Below are positions 52,687 through 62,013 of a DNA stretch of 64,000 nucleotides, one piece after another. Made by a program: the position numbers and the translations under genes. Origin of the DNA: Brevibacterium oceani (GTDB lineage Bacteria > Actinomycetota > Actinomycetes > Actinomycetales > Brevibacteriaceae); NCBI RefSeq assembly GCF_013623835.1, contig NZ_JABKDE010000011.1:1-64000 (forward strand), written 5' to 3'. Numbering within the stretch: position 1 is the first letter of the stretch; each line of letters begins with the position of its first letter. The notes under the pieces were generated by a model. It saw only the letters and a program-made list of their open reading frames with translations, searched no databases and had not been told where the DNA came from.

Positions 52687-53667
52687 ATGGCAGAAACCGC
52701 AACATCTGAGGCCCCGTCGATGATCGGCCTCGACTGGGGAACGAGTTCGCTGCGAGCCTTCCTCCTCGGCAACCACGGTGACATCCTCGCCGAACGCGGC
52801 GGAACCGATGGAATCATGGCCGTGAGTGCGCACAGTACCGACCCGCGAGGCGACTTCTCACGCATCGCGCAGGCGGCCACCGGCGACTGGCTCACCACCT
52901 ATGGCCAGCTGCCCATCATCGCCTGCGGCATGATCGGGTCGACCCAGGGCATCGTCGAGGCCGGATACTGTGAGCTGCCGACCGACCTCAACGCTCTGGG
53001 TGGGCAGCTGACAAGCGTGGAACTGTCCATCGGGACGATGCACATCGTCCCCGGCCTGCAGAAGACCGCGACCGTCACGACCGCACCCGATGTCATCCGG
53101 GGCGAGGAAACCCAACTGCTCGGGCTGCTCACCGCCGAAGGGAACGAACCGAACACGGTGGTCCTGCCGGGGACCCACACCAAATGGGTGAGCTGCGAGC
53201 CAACACGCATCACCGATTTCTCCACCTCGATGAGCGGAGAGCTCTTCGGCCTGCTCAGCACCTCGTCGATCCTCGCCCGCCTGGCCGAACCCACCGAGAG
53301 CTTCCACTCCGAAGCCTTCGATTGGGGGCTGCAGGTCGGTGCCGAGGATCCGGCAGCACTCACCTCCTACCTGTTCACCGCGCGAACCTGGGCACTCGAC
53401 GGTCGCCTGCGTGCTGAAGAGGTCAACGATTATCTCTCGGGAATGATCATTGGCGCCGAGGTGACCGGTCAATTGGTCTCCACCCCCGTTTCCGCCGCCC
53501 CGGTCCTTGTCTGCGGTGCCGCCGAGCTGACCCAGCGTTACCTCCGTGCCCTCGACCGGGCCGGCAGGCCCGCGGTGGCCGCGAATCCACGTGCGGCCGC
53601 CACCGGTCTCTTCCGCATCGCCGTACAATCCGGCCTCGTCTCGACCAAGGAGAACACACATGCCTGA
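52687..53667 (+). CDS. dgoK: 2-dehydro-3-deoxygalactonokinase
   Basis: A 326-residue DgoK-family sugar-acid kinase. The N-terminal phosphate motif M-I-G-L-D-W-G-T-S-S-L-R-A-F (about 12-25), C-G-M-I-G-S-T-Q-G (about 80-88), L-P-G-T-H-T-K-W (about 160-167) and the late V-C-G-A-A-E-L-T loop are typical. It phosphorylates 2-dehydro-3-deoxy-D-galactonate at O6 with ATP, the second step of the De Ley-Doudoroff galactonate pathway. ATG 52687 is chosen because a -10-like hexamer lies 7 bases before it and the domain starts soon after. Its end overlaps dgoA by 8 bases. Confidence 0.9.
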   Translation: MAETATSEAPSMIGLDWGTSSLRAFLLGNHGDILAERGGTDGIMAVSAHSTDPRGDFSRIAQAATGDWLTTYGQLPIIACGMIGSTQGIVEAGYCELPTDLNALGGQLTSVELSIGTMHIVPGLQKTATVTTAPDVIRGEETQLLGLLTAEGNEPNTVVLPGTHTKWVSCEPTRITDFSTSMSGELFGLLSTSSILARLAEPTESFHSEAFDWGLQVGAEDPAALTSYLFTARTWALDGRLRAEEVNDYLSGMIIGAEVTGQLVSTPVSAAPVLVCGAAELTQRYLRALDRAGRPAVAANPRAAATGLFRIAVQSGLVSTKENTHA

Positions 53668-54274
53668 CACTGTCCCCTCCGGCCTCATCGCCATCCTCCG
53701 CGGTGTCCGCTCCGACGAAGTCCTCGACATCGCCGAAGGCATCGTCGCCGCCGGGTTCTCCGCCATCGAGGTTCCGCTCAACTCACCCGACCCTCTCGAC
53801 TCGATCGCCGCATTGGTCGAACGCTTCGGCAACGACGTGGAGATCGGTGCCGGCACCGTGCTCACGGCCAATCAGGTTCGCGACTGCAAGCGAGCTGGAG
53901 CCCGCATCATCGTCGCACCCGACACCGACACTGAAGTCATCCAGACCGCGCTCGGGATGGGTCTCACCCCCTACCCGGGAGCCGCGACCCCGACCGAGGC
54001 CTTCGCTGCGATCAAGGCCGGTGCCACCAGGGTCAAGCTCTTCCCTTCTTCGGCGGTCGGCATCAGCGGCCTCAAAGCTTGGAACGAGGTGCTGCCAACC
54101 GGCACCGAACTCTTCCCCGTCGGCGGTGTCGGCGCCGACAATGCCGCCGAATGGCGCAACGCCGGAGCCGCGGGCCTGGGCCTGGGGTCCTCCCTCTATC
54201 GCCGAGGCGACCGCCCCGATGACGTACACGTGCGGGCCGAGGCGATCGCCTCGGCGTGGGCGCACACCAACTGA
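53660..54274 (+). CDS. dgoA: 2-dehydro-3-deoxy-6-phosphogalactonate aldolase
   Basis: A 204-residue class I aldolase of the KDPG/KDPGal family. The Schiff-base Lys126 is in T-R-V-K-L-F-P-S, the catalytic Glu37 is in A-I-E-V-P-L, and the phosphate loop is G-G-V-G-A-D-N near 155-161. It cleaves 2-dehydro-3-deoxy-6-phospho-D-galactonate to pyruvate and D-glyceraldehyde 3-phosphate. AAGGAG precedes ATG 53660, which overlaps the dgoK stop. In E. coli the aldolase and dehydratase were once annotated as one gene; here they are separate. The order kinase-aldolase-dehydratase supports the assignment over the KDPG (gluconate) version. Confidence 0.9.
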   Translation: MPDTVPSGLIAILRGVRSDEVLDIAEGIVAAGFSAIEVPLNSPDPLDSIAALVERFGNDVEIGAGTVLTANQVRDCKRAGARIIVAPDTDTEVIQTALGMGLTPYPGAATPTEAFAAIKAGATRVKLFPSSAVGISGLKAWNEVLPTGTELFPVGGVGADNAAEWRNAGAAGLGLGSSLYRRGDRPDDVHVRAEAIASAWAHTN

Positions 54275-54318
54275 ACACCGATACACCAACGAGCACACCC
54301 GAACGAAAGGCCAGAGAC

Positions 54319-55467
54319 ATGAAGATCACGTCGATGACGACGTACACAGTGCCGCCTCGGTGGCTGTTCCTCAAGATCGAAACCGATGAAGGAATCGTGG
54401 GATGGGGCGAACCCATCATCGAAGGCAAGGCAGCAACCGTCGCCGCCGCCGTTGATGAGCTCTCCGACCTGCTCATCGGCAAGGATCCTGCGAACATCGA
54501 GGACCTGTGGACGATCATGTACCGCGGTGGCTTCTACCGCGGTGGTCCCATTCTCATGAGTGCGATCTCCGGAATCGATCAGGCACTGTGGGACATCAAG
54601 GGCAAGGCGCTCGGCCAGCCTGTGCATCAGCTGCTCGGCGGGAAGGTCCGGGACCGAATCCGCACGTACTCGTGGATCGGCGGAGACCGCCCAGGCGACA
54701 CCGCGGCCGCCGCACTCGAGACGAAGAACCGCGGATTCACCGCCGTGAAAATGAACGCCACCGAGGAACTGCAGTTCATCGACTCCTATACCAAGGCCGA
54801 CCAGGTCATCGAGAACGTCCAGGCGATCCGGGAGGCCACCGGTGAGGACTTCGGCATCGGCGTCGACTTCCACGGTCGCGTTCACAAACCAATGGCCAAG
54901 GTCCTCATCAAGGAACTCGAACCCTATCGCCTGCTCTTCATCGAAGAACCGGTGCTCTCCGAACACTTCGGCTCACTTCGCGACGTCATGGCGAACACGC
55001 CGACGCCGATCGCGCTGGGGGAGAGGCTCTTCTCCCGGTGGGACTTCCGTGAGGTGATCGCCTCCGGTGCAGTCGACATCATCCAACCCGATGTCTCCCA
55101 CGCAGGCGGCATCACCGAGACGCGGAAGATCGCGATGATGGCCGAAGCCTACGATGTGGCGCTCGCCCTGCACTGCCCTCTGGGGCCGATCGCTCTCGCC
55201 TCCTGCTTGCAGGTCGATGCCGGCAGCTACAACGCCTTCATCCAGGAGCAGAGCCTGGGCATCCACTACAACACGAGCAACGACCTGCTCGACTATGTCA
55301 CCGACCCGTCGGTGTTCAACTACGACGACGGCATGATTGACATCCCGTTTGGACCGGGTCTCGGCATCGAGGTCAACGAAGAGTACGTTATCGAACGTTC
55401 CGCTGAAGGACATCGGTGGCGCAACCCGATCTGGCGCCACACCGACGGCTCCTTTGCGGAATGGTGA
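54319..55467 (+). CDS. dgoD: D-galactonate dehydratase
   Basis: A 382-residue enolase-superfamily dehydratase whose residue numbering matches the E. coli enzyme as I recall it: metal ligands Asp183, Glu209 and Glu235, and the general acid His185 (G-V-D-F-H-G-R), with the second His in L-H-C-P-L-G-P near 285. The N-terminal capping domain with G-W-G-E-P-I-I-E-G is complete. It removes water from D-galactonate to give 2-dehydro-3-deoxy-D-galactonate. GAAAGG precedes ATG 54319, 44 bases after dgoA. First enzymatic step of the pathway though third gene of the operon. Confidence 0.92.
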   Translation: MKITSMTTYTVPPRWLFLKIETDEGIVGWGEPIIEGKAATVAAAVDELSDLLIGKDPANIEDLWTIMYRGGFYRGGPILMSAISGIDQALWDIKGKALGQPVHQLLGGKVRDRIRTYSWIGGDRPGDTAAAALETKNRGFTAVKMNATEELQFIDSYTKADQVIENVQAIREATGEDFGIGVDFHGRVHKPMAKVLIKELEPYRLLFIEEPVLSEHFGSLRDVMANTPTPIALGERLFSRWDFREVIASGAVDIIQPDVSHAGGITETRKIAMMAEAYDVALALHCPLGPIALASCLQVDAGSYNAFIQEQSLGIHYNTSNDLLDYVTDPSVFNYDDGMIDIPFGPGLGIEVNEEYVIERSAEGHRWRNPIWRHTDGSFAEW

Positions 55468-55499
55468 ACTGAGAGCACAGAGGAAGACAAGGACATTCA

Positions 55500-56840
55500 A
55501 TGACGAATCCAGAGACAACTGTGTTGCCCGAAGGGGACCGGGGCAAGTCACCGGGGCGTGCTAGATGGTGGATTCTCGGATGGCTGCTCGCAGCCATGAT
55601 GATCAACTATATGGATCGGTCGTCACTGTCGATCGCGGCACCGCACATGATCGACGAACTCGGCCTCACTGCCGCCGACATCGGACTATTGGGAACCGCA
55701 TTCTCACTGACGTATGCGTTCTTCCAGCTGCCCGGAGGATGGCTGACCGACCGCCTCGGAGCGAAGCCGGTCTACGTCATCGCATTGGGCTTCTGGTCCA
55801 TCGCCACCTCCCTCATGGCATTCGGTCACCACATGTGGCACTTCATGGTCTCGCGCATCCTTTTGGGCGTCTTCGAGGCACCGGTGTCTCCCACCTCGGC
55901 GAAAATCGTCTCCGAGTGGTTCCCGCCCAGGGAGCGCGGTGCGGCGGCCGGAGTCTACGATTCCGGGAGCAAATGGGGTCCTGCCGTCGCTCCGCCGATC
56001 CTCACATTCCTCATCCTCGGGTTCGGATGGCGCGCGATGTTCGTTATCCTTGGCCTGCTCGGTGTCATCGTCGCCGTGGGCTTCTGGGTCTTCTACCGTT
56101 CCCCGGAGCACGACCGGAGGGTCTCGGCGGCTGAACTTGAGCACATCCGAGCTCGAGAAGAAGACGACAATGCCCCGACTGGTCACATCCCTTGGTTGAC
56201 GCTCTTCACCAAGACCCAAACTTGGGCGATGGTGTTGGGATTCGTCGCCGTCGTGTGGACACTGAATATCTTCGTGACCTTTCTGCCCCTGATGCTCAAT
56301 GACATCTACTCTGTGGCCGATGCCGCACTGGGGTGGTACACGGCGATTCCATTCGCGGTCGGAGGCATCGGCGGTATCCTCGGCGGCTGGTTCACCACGA
56401 AGTATTCGCGGATGCGAGACCAGTTAGCTCCTCTAGTCTGCAAACGACAGATCGCTGCAATCTATGGCGGCGTACTCGCCGTATGCTCAGTCTTGGTCGG
56501 ATTCACTACCGGCCACTTTGTTCTCCAACTTTCGGCGATGAGCCTCGCACTGTTCTTCTGCGGAGCACTGAGCGCCGTAGGGTGGTCGATCCCCGCCGAT
56601 GTGGTCACCGGTAGTCGCGTCGCCTCGCTGGGATCTATCCAGAACTTCGGCGGCTACTTCGCTGGTTCACTCTCGCCTTGGCTCACTGGAGTCTTGGTGA
56701 CGACCACAGACTCATACCTCGTTCCCTTCCTCCTGGGCGCCGTCGTCGCAGTAATTGCGGGAATCGCCTACCTGCTCCTGCTGCGGGCTCCGATACGGGT
56801 GACCAGCAGCCCAACAGAAACCGGAAACCCGACGTCATGA
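55500..56840 (+). CDS. MFS transporter, anion:cation symporter family (galactonate-type), copy 1
   Basis: A 446-residue, 12-segment major facilitator of the ACS family. Hallmarks: the first-helix N-Y-M-D-R-S-S-L-S-I-A (about 36-46), the loop G-G-W-L-T-D-R-L-G-A-K-P (about 80-91) and R-I-L-L-G-V-F-E-A-P-V-S-P (about 118-130). Relatives are hexuronate, glucarate and galactonate (DgoT) carriers, so it should import D-galactonate with H+. It follows dgoD after 32 bases, and its stop overlaps the start of the second carrier. Confidence 0.85.
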   Translation: MTNPETTVLPEGDRGKSPGRARWWILGWLLAAMMINYMDRSSLSIAAPHMIDELGLTAADIGLLGTAFSLTYAFFQLPGGWLTDRLGAKPVYVIALGFWSIATSLMAFGHHMWHFMVSRILLGVFEAPVSPTSAKIVSEWFPPRERGAAAGVYDSGSKWGPAVAPPILTFLILGFGWRAMFVILGLLGVIVAVGFWVFYRSPEHDRRVSAAELEHIRAREEDDNAPTGHIPWLTLFTKTQTWAMVLGFVAVVWTLNIFVTFLPLMLNDIYSVADAALGWYTAIPFAVGGIGGILGGWFTTKYSRMRDQLAPLVCKRQIAAIYGGVLAVCSVLVGFTTGHFVLQLSAMSLALFFCGALSAVGWSIPADVVTGSRVASLGSIQNFGGYFAGSLSPWLTGVLVTTTDSYLVPFLLGAVVAVIAGIAYLLLLRAPIRVTSSPTETGNPTS

Positions 56841-58141
56841 CGAAACTCGACACTGCAGTCACCACTCGTCCCACACGGATCCGCTACATCATCGCGGTTC
56901 TGCTCTTCATCACCGTCGTCATCAACTACATGGACCGGGCCAACCTGTCCATCGCGATGCCGGCACTCTCCCAGGAGTTCGACCTCACCATACGACAGCA
57001 GGGACTGCTGCTCTCTGCGATCGGCTGGACCTATGCCGCAATGCAGTTGCCCGGCGGGTGGCTCGTCGACCGCGTGCGACCACGCGTGCTCTATGTCTCG
57101 TGCCTGGTGCTGTGGTCGTTGGCGACACTGTTCATGGGAATGTCCGGCGGATTTGTCGCCCTCATCATCCTCAGGCTCATGGTCGGTGGGTTCGAAGCGC
57201 CCGCCTATCCCATCAACAACAAGGTCGCTACCGCGTGGTTCCCTGAGCGTGAACGCGGTCGAGTGATCGCCTTCTACACCTCGGGCCAGTTCATCGGTCT
57301 CGCGCTGCTCACCCCTGTGCTGTCGTGGCTGCAGACGGTGCTCACCTGGCACTGGGTGTTCATTCTCACCGGTGTCGTCGGCATCATCTGGGCAGCGATC
57401 TGGTGGTTCGTCTACCGCGAGCCGCGAGACAAATCGGGAGTCAACCAAGCCGAGATCGACCTCATTGCCTCAGGCGGGGGATTGGTCGACGTCGAATCAG
57501 GTGCCTCGAAGGAGACCAAGCCGAAGCTCAAGTGGTCGGACGTGAAGGTCGTGCTCTCGCGGCGAAAGCTCTGGGGCATCTATCTCGGCCAGTTCTGCCT
57601 GACCTCGACGCTGTGGTTCTTCCTCACCTGGTTCCCGACCTACCTCGTTGACTATCGCGGAATGGACTACATCGAGTCGGGCTTCATGGCCTCTCTGCCG
57701 TTCATCGCCGCGCTCGTCGGTGTGCTTCTCTCCGGGTGGGTCTCCGATCTCATGGTGAAAAAGGGGCTATCGCTGGGTACGGCCCGGAAGCTGCCGATCA
57801 TCATCGGCCTGGCGATGACAGTGTTCATGCTCGGCGCCAACTACATGGACTCGTCGGCTTTGGTCATCGTCTTCATGTCGATTGCGTTCTTCGGTAACGG
57901 TTTCGCCTCGATCACTTGGTCGTTGGTATCCGCGTTGGCACCGGAACGACTCTTGGGTCTGACAGGAGGCATGTTCAACTTCATCGGCAACCTGTCATCG
58001 ATCGCGACCCCGGTCGTCATCGGCTTCCTCGTCACCGACATCGACTTTGCCCCGGCGTTCGTCTACATGGCCGCAGTCACCATCGTTGGTGTGCTGTCAT
58101 ATGTGTTCCTTGTCGGTAAGGTCGAGCGCGTCGAAGAATAG
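56837..58141 (+). CDS. MFS transporter, anion:cation symporter family (galactonate-type), copy 2
   Basis: A 434-residue ACS-family carrier, a paralogue of the gene just upstream: N-Y-M-D-R-A-N-L-S-I-A-M (about 28-39), G-G-W-L-V-D-R-V-R-P-R-V (about 72-83) and R-L-M-V-G-G-F-E-A-P-A-Y-P (about 111-123). The carboxyl half has the family's W-F-F-L-T-W-F-P-T-Y-L-V stretch. ATG 56837 overlaps the stop of copy 1 (ATGA). Two adjacent carriers may differ in affinity or substrate (e.g. galactonate and a second aldonate), or the pair may be a recent tandem product; the two sequences differ widely, which argues for distinct substrates. Confidence 0.85.
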   Translation: MTKLDTAVTTRPTRIRYIIAVLLFITVVINYMDRANLSIAMPALSQEFDLTIRQQGLLLSAIGWTYAAMQLPGGWLVDRVRPRVLYVSCLVLWSLATLFMGMSGGFVALIILRLMVGGFEAPAYPINNKVATAWFPERERGRVIAFYTSGQFIGLALLTPVLSWLQTVLTWHWVFILTGVVGIIWAAIWWFVYREPRDKSGVNQAEIDLIASGGGLVDVESGASKETKPKLKWSDVKVVLSRRKLWGIYLGQFCLTSTLWFFLTWFPTYLVDYRGMDYIESGFMASLPFIAALVGVLLSGWVSDLMVKKGLSLGTARKLPIIIGLAMTVFMLGANYMDSSALVIVFMSIAFFGNGFASITWSLVSALAPERLLGLTGGMFNFIGNLSSIATPVVIGFLVTDIDFAPAFVYMAAVTIVGVLSYVFLVGKVERVEE

Positions 58142-58725
58142 GTCTATCTTGCGTACCCGTGGAGAAACATAACTCTGGCATAAGAGTGAGGAATAGTTGA
58201 GTGCGATTCCTGCGGCCAACGTTCCCATCTTCCAACCTGCTGATAAATTTGTCTCAGAACTCTGCAGGGGTCCCGGGCTAAGATTGCTTGCAAGGTGTCC
58301 CGTATTCCAATTGTTATGCGAGCTCATACGAGACCGTTGAGCTGACTACAACGGGACTCGTGCTAGTCGCTTCTGTACACAGCACCGCCGAACAGATATG
58401 AATGATGGCTTTTCAGACATTGCTTAGTCGTGTAGAGCCGTATGGTCAGGATTGAAGCAAGTTTTTCGTCGGGAAAATCGGCCCAAACTAGCATCTTCAA
58501 AACTGATCCACTTGCAGGCCTGTTGCCTGATATCAGACGTAATCAGATGACCTGACGATGGGCGCGATGTCGCCGAAGTCGACTGAAAAGACTCTTGTTG
58601 AGCTGCAAACACAGGTATACGAATCCGTGTAAACGACTATCATCGATTGGACACCAGGCTGGGCCGTCGGGCTGTGCGACGAGACCACTGAGATCCGATG
58701 ACGTGACATGAGAGGCAGGAGTGGA
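58142..58725. other. Gene-free stretch between the galactonate operon and the NACHT gene
   Basis: About 580 bases with no frame that looks coding and no recognisable RNA. Composition is less GC-rich than the dgo genes. AGGAG just before 58726 belongs to the next gene. Probably the border of an accessory island. Confidence 0.4.
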
Positions 58726-61563
58726 ATGGCGACTTATGATCTGCAACGCCTCGGCGGAATGGGCTTCCAGGATGTGGTTGCGGCATTAGCCATTAGGCTT
58801 TTCGGCCCGCACGTCCGACCGATGGGGCGTGGTCGGGATGGAGGCCGCGACCTGTTGATAAATGGCAATCTCGTGTGGGCCTCAACTGAGGATAACGAAC
58901 ACGCCGAAGTCTGGTCGGGCAGAACTATCTTCCAGATCAAGCACAAAGAGACACTCCAAGACCCTCAGAAAGATTTGTCATGGTTTTGGAACAACATCAA
59001 AGCTGAGTTGGATTCTTGGTGTGATCCCAGTTCTAAGCGCGGCGCGATGCCGGACTACTTGGTGTTCGCTACGAACGTTGCTTTAACCCCAGTTCCGGGT
59101 AGCGGTGGGTTCGATATCATCAACACCAGAATCCGCGAGTACCGCGAAACGTTGAACGACGAGTCTTCAGAGGACGGCCTCCCAAGTTCAGATCAGAGAG
59201 AGGCCCGGGCGCGACGACACGCTCGACGTGACAGGATGAAAAGATTATGCGGATGGCGACTTTGGGATGGTAATCAGCTCATCGGATTGCTCGACGCTTA
59301 CGAACAAGTCCGCCGTGGGTTCAATAGTTTCCTCACCGCGGGCGACGTTCTTGCCGATCTTTCGATGCTGTCGACAAGCGTCGACCAAGAGCAGTTGGGA
59401 AAGGCTCTCAGGAATCACGCGCGTTCGGCACTAATGTCGGATCGACGAGTTTACTTCGATGATGCCGGAGGCGAAACGAAAGGGGTGCCCGTCGAGACCG
59501 TCGTCATCGACTTGCCGGTATTGGTGGGCAATCTATCGACCAAAGCTAGGGTTATCCGCTATGTGTTGGATCGTGGCGAGCGAGTCCTCAGACCTAGCGT
59601 AACGGTGTTCGGGAAGCCTCGACACCTGGTAATTACTGGTGCGCCGGGAAACGGCAAGTCAACTGTCGCCAAGTTCCTGACGCATGTGTATCGCGCAGCG
59701 TTCGTTGATGAAAGTCAAGATCTTGGTGACGAGCATAGAAGAACGGTTGATGGGACAAAAAGTGCGCTTCGAAACATGGATATTCGAATGCCGGCTAACC
59801 GCCGATGGCCGATCAATATCGACTTGGCCAAATTTGCTCTAGAACAGGCGACGAACAGTGACTACACGCTGCTGAATGGCATAGCTGACATCGTAAACCG
59901 GCAAGTTGTCTCCAAAAGTATCCCGCGTTGGGAGCTAGATGAGTGGTTGAGGCATTGGCCGTCGTTTATCGTGCTGGATGGGCTCGACGAAGTGGCAGAA
60001 CCATCAGTCCGACAGACCTTGATTTCCAACATTGATGCGTTCGTTGCAGAAGCTGAATCGGAGAATTGGGACGTTCTCGTAGTTGTCACAACTCGACCGA
60101 CTGGCTACGAAGACGAGATGTCCACTAGTGTCTTCGAGCGTATCGATCTGGCTGATTTGACCGTTGAAGATGCTGTCCGCTATGGACAGCTGGTAACGAA
60201 GGTGCGCGTTCTCGAAGACCAGGACCGGCAGGACGGGATCATTAGTGTTCTCAAAGAAGCTGCGGCTGACGAACGGGTCAGGCACCTACTGCGAACGCCT
60301 CTGCAGGTTCTCATCATGTCGATCATTGCTGAGTCATCAGGCCAATTCTCGCCGAGCCGTTTCGCGCTTTTCTGGGGCTACTACCAAGCGATCGAACAGC
60401 GTGAGAAAAACAAAAAACTTGCATACAGTCAGCTTCTGCGCGACCACTCATCTCAGGTACTTGACCTGCACCGACAAGTGGGCTTGCTACTACAACATCA
60501 GGCTGAAACAGCTACCGGCACAGATGCAGTTTTGTCACCAGATAAGCTTCGTGAGGTGGCTTGGCATGTGCTCAACGACGCCGGGTATGAGCCGTCAAAC
60601 AGAGACAGGATACTTCTGGATAGGATTCTCAACGCGGCCACACATCGTCTGCTTCTGCTCGTTCCAAAACCAGGCGGTGGCTACGGATTCGATGTGCGGT
60701 CTCTGCAGGAACTGATGGCGGCACACGCGCTGACCACCGGAGCCCTTGACGAAACAATTCCGAAACTGCGTCAAATCGGGGCGTCGCCTCATTGGCGCAA
60801 TACATTCCTCTTTGCCGCGGGGCGTTACTTCTCCGAGCCACAACCACACCAAAAGAAGGAGATCACCAGCCTTATCCTGGATCTTGACTCGAATGCCTCG
60901 GAACGTCTCGGTTCTGTATTCCCGATTGGACCGAACTTGGCGATGGAGATCATCGACGACGGTATGGTCTCAGAGCCAAAGTACCTGCATCCTTTAGTCA
61001 CCCATGCGTTGGAGGCACTTCATGAACCCGCAGGTTTCGAAGTAACTGGATACGCTCGCATGTTGATGTCGGTTGCTTCCAAATCGGGGGCCGTTCGTGA
61101 ACTCATATCTGCCGGGTTACGTGATGCACTCGGTGGCTCCTCGACGTCACGCGAGAATGCAGAAGCAGTAAAGCAGGCAATATCGGTCATCGGACGCGCC
61201 ACGGAGGCGCGCGTTGAAGTGCTTGGGCTCAGCAAAGTGAAGCGTAACACTTCAAAGCCGCTCCCAGTTGAGTCGGGCGCCGACTGGGCGGAATTTTCAC
61301 ACACCTTGGAAATATACTCAGAAACTGAGACTGATGATGCAGTACGCAATCTCGCGGTCCTCTTAAACCGAGTTCAGAAAACAAACGGATTCAGAGGTCA
61401 GCAACTCGATGACCTAACGGATTTTCTCGACAGCGCTGACAATGCTTTTATCCTCGAAGAGGCGCTACGTCATATCAAGTCAGGAGCCCCATCGATTATG
61501 AAGGTTCTCCGACACGATTTGCTTCCAGCCCTTTGGCGACGACCAGTTGACGTTGACCACTGA
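58726..61563 (+). CDS. NACHT/STAND NTPase with N-terminal restriction-endonuclease-like domain (candidate anti-phage protein)
   Basis: A 945-residue three-part protein. Residues 1-125 look like an Mrr-type PD-(D/E)xK nuclease: G-R-D-G-G-R-D (36-42) and Q-I-K (70-72) give the acidic and Q-x-K parts, followed by the F-A-T-N-V strand (114-118); the usual early Glu is Gln15. Residues 298-560 are a NACHT-like NTPase: Walker A G-A-P-G-N-G-K-S-T (305-313), Walker B F-I-V-L-D-G-L-D-E-V (414-423), sensor V-T-T-R-P-T-G-Y (454-461). The remaining 380 residues are helical, repeat-like, suited to recognising a phage product. This matches bacterial NLR-type defence proteins (Avs/bNACHT groups), where sensing triggers nuclease-driven abortive infection. 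AGGAG precedes ATG 58726. No partner gene; lower GC and flanking IS copies suggest transfer. Confidence 0.75.
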   Translation: MATYDLQRLGGMGFQDVVAALAIRLFGPHVRPMGRGRDGGRDLLINGNLVWASTEDNEHAEVWSGRTIFQIKHKETLQDPQKDLSWFWNNIKAELDSWCDPSSKRGAMPDYLVFATNVALTPVPGSGGFDIINTRIREYRETLNDESSEDGLPSSDQREARARRHARRDRMKRLCGWRLWDGNQLIGLLDAYEQVRRGFNSFLTAGDVLADLSMLSTSVDQEQLGKALRNHARSALMSDRRVYFDDAGGETKGVPVETVVIDLPVLVGNLSTKARVIRYVLDRGERVLRPSVTVFGKPRHLVITGAPGNGKSTVAKFLTHVYRAAFVDESQDLGDEHRRTVDGTKSALRNMDIRMPANRRWPINIDLAKFALEQATNSDYTLLNGIADIVNRQVVSKSIPRWELDEWLRHWPSFIVLDGLDEVAEPSVRQTLISNIDAFVAEAESENWDVLVVVTTRPTGYEDEMSTSVFERIDLADLTVEDAVRYGQLVTKVRVLEDQDRQDGIISVLKEAAADERVRHLLRTPLQVLIMSIIAESSGQFSPSRFALFWGYYQAIEQREKNKKLAYSQLLRDHSSQVLDLHRQVGLLLQHQAETATGTDAVLSPDKLREVAWHVLNDAGYEPSNRDRILLDRILNAATHRLLLLVPKPGGGYGFDVRSLQELMAAHALTTGALDETIPKLRQIGASPHWRNTFLFAAGRYFSEPQPHQKKEITSLILDLDSNASERLGSVFPIGPNLAMEIIDDGMVSEPKYLHPLVTHALEALHEPAGFEVTGYARMLMSVASKSGAVRELISAGLRDALGGSSTSRENAEAVKQAISVIGRATEARVEVLGLSKVKRNTSKPLPVESGADWAEFSHTLEIYSETETDDAVRNLAVLLNRVQKTNGFRGQQLDDLTDFLDSADNAFILEEALRHIKSGAPSIMKVLRHDLLPALWRRPVDVDH

Positions 61564-61701
61564 GGACGTCGGAGCCGATATCCAAGCACACGTGTCAGTT
61601 CGGGTGAACGGAAGCGTCATTCGCTAGCACCTGTGAAATGGAGTGGTGCACAACCTCGCGTCGTCGCGGATACTGAGTCTCGCCACTTCAGACCTGACTT
61701 C

Positions 61702-62013
61702 CACAATTTCGGGTGATTTCCTTGTTTCGCGAACTGTTTGCGCTGGTCAGTAGGCTGCAATGACCTCTCGTGGGTAACTACAAGGACGCCTAGAATGAGG
61801 ATATGAGCCCGTTCGTCCGTCGTGTGCCCGGAAGGCCTGGAGTCACGCTTGTGCAGATCGTGGACAAATCAAGCGGGCAATACAAGATCGTCAAGCACAT
61901 TGGTTCGGCCCGAACTGATGCAGAACTGGCCGCGAAGATGGAAGAAGCACGCGAGTTCCTCAACCCCGGCCAAGGCGTTCTGGACTTCGATACCGTCGAC
62001 TCCGCCTGACTTG
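61702..62013 (+). mobile_element. Left-end fragment of an IS1634-type element with transposase N-terminus (68 residues)
   Basis: CACAATT at 61702 lies 101 bases before ATG 61803, matching the presumed terminus of the two other copies. The frame 61803-62009 (M-S-P-F-V-R-R-V-P-G to V-L-D-F-D-T-V-D-S-A) equals the start of the complete transposase at 62115 in pattern (K-H-I-G-S-A-R-T-D-A-E-L) but is clearly divergent in sequence, so it comes from a different member of the family. It stops just where the complete element begins (62014). The rest of this copy is not found after 63702. Non-functional. Confidence 0.75.

Noticed and set aside
58142..58725. Partner gene of the NACHT protein
   Set aside because: The gap upstream and the stretch downstream (61564-61701) were checked for a second defence gene; no coding frame with a start signal or recognisable domain was found.
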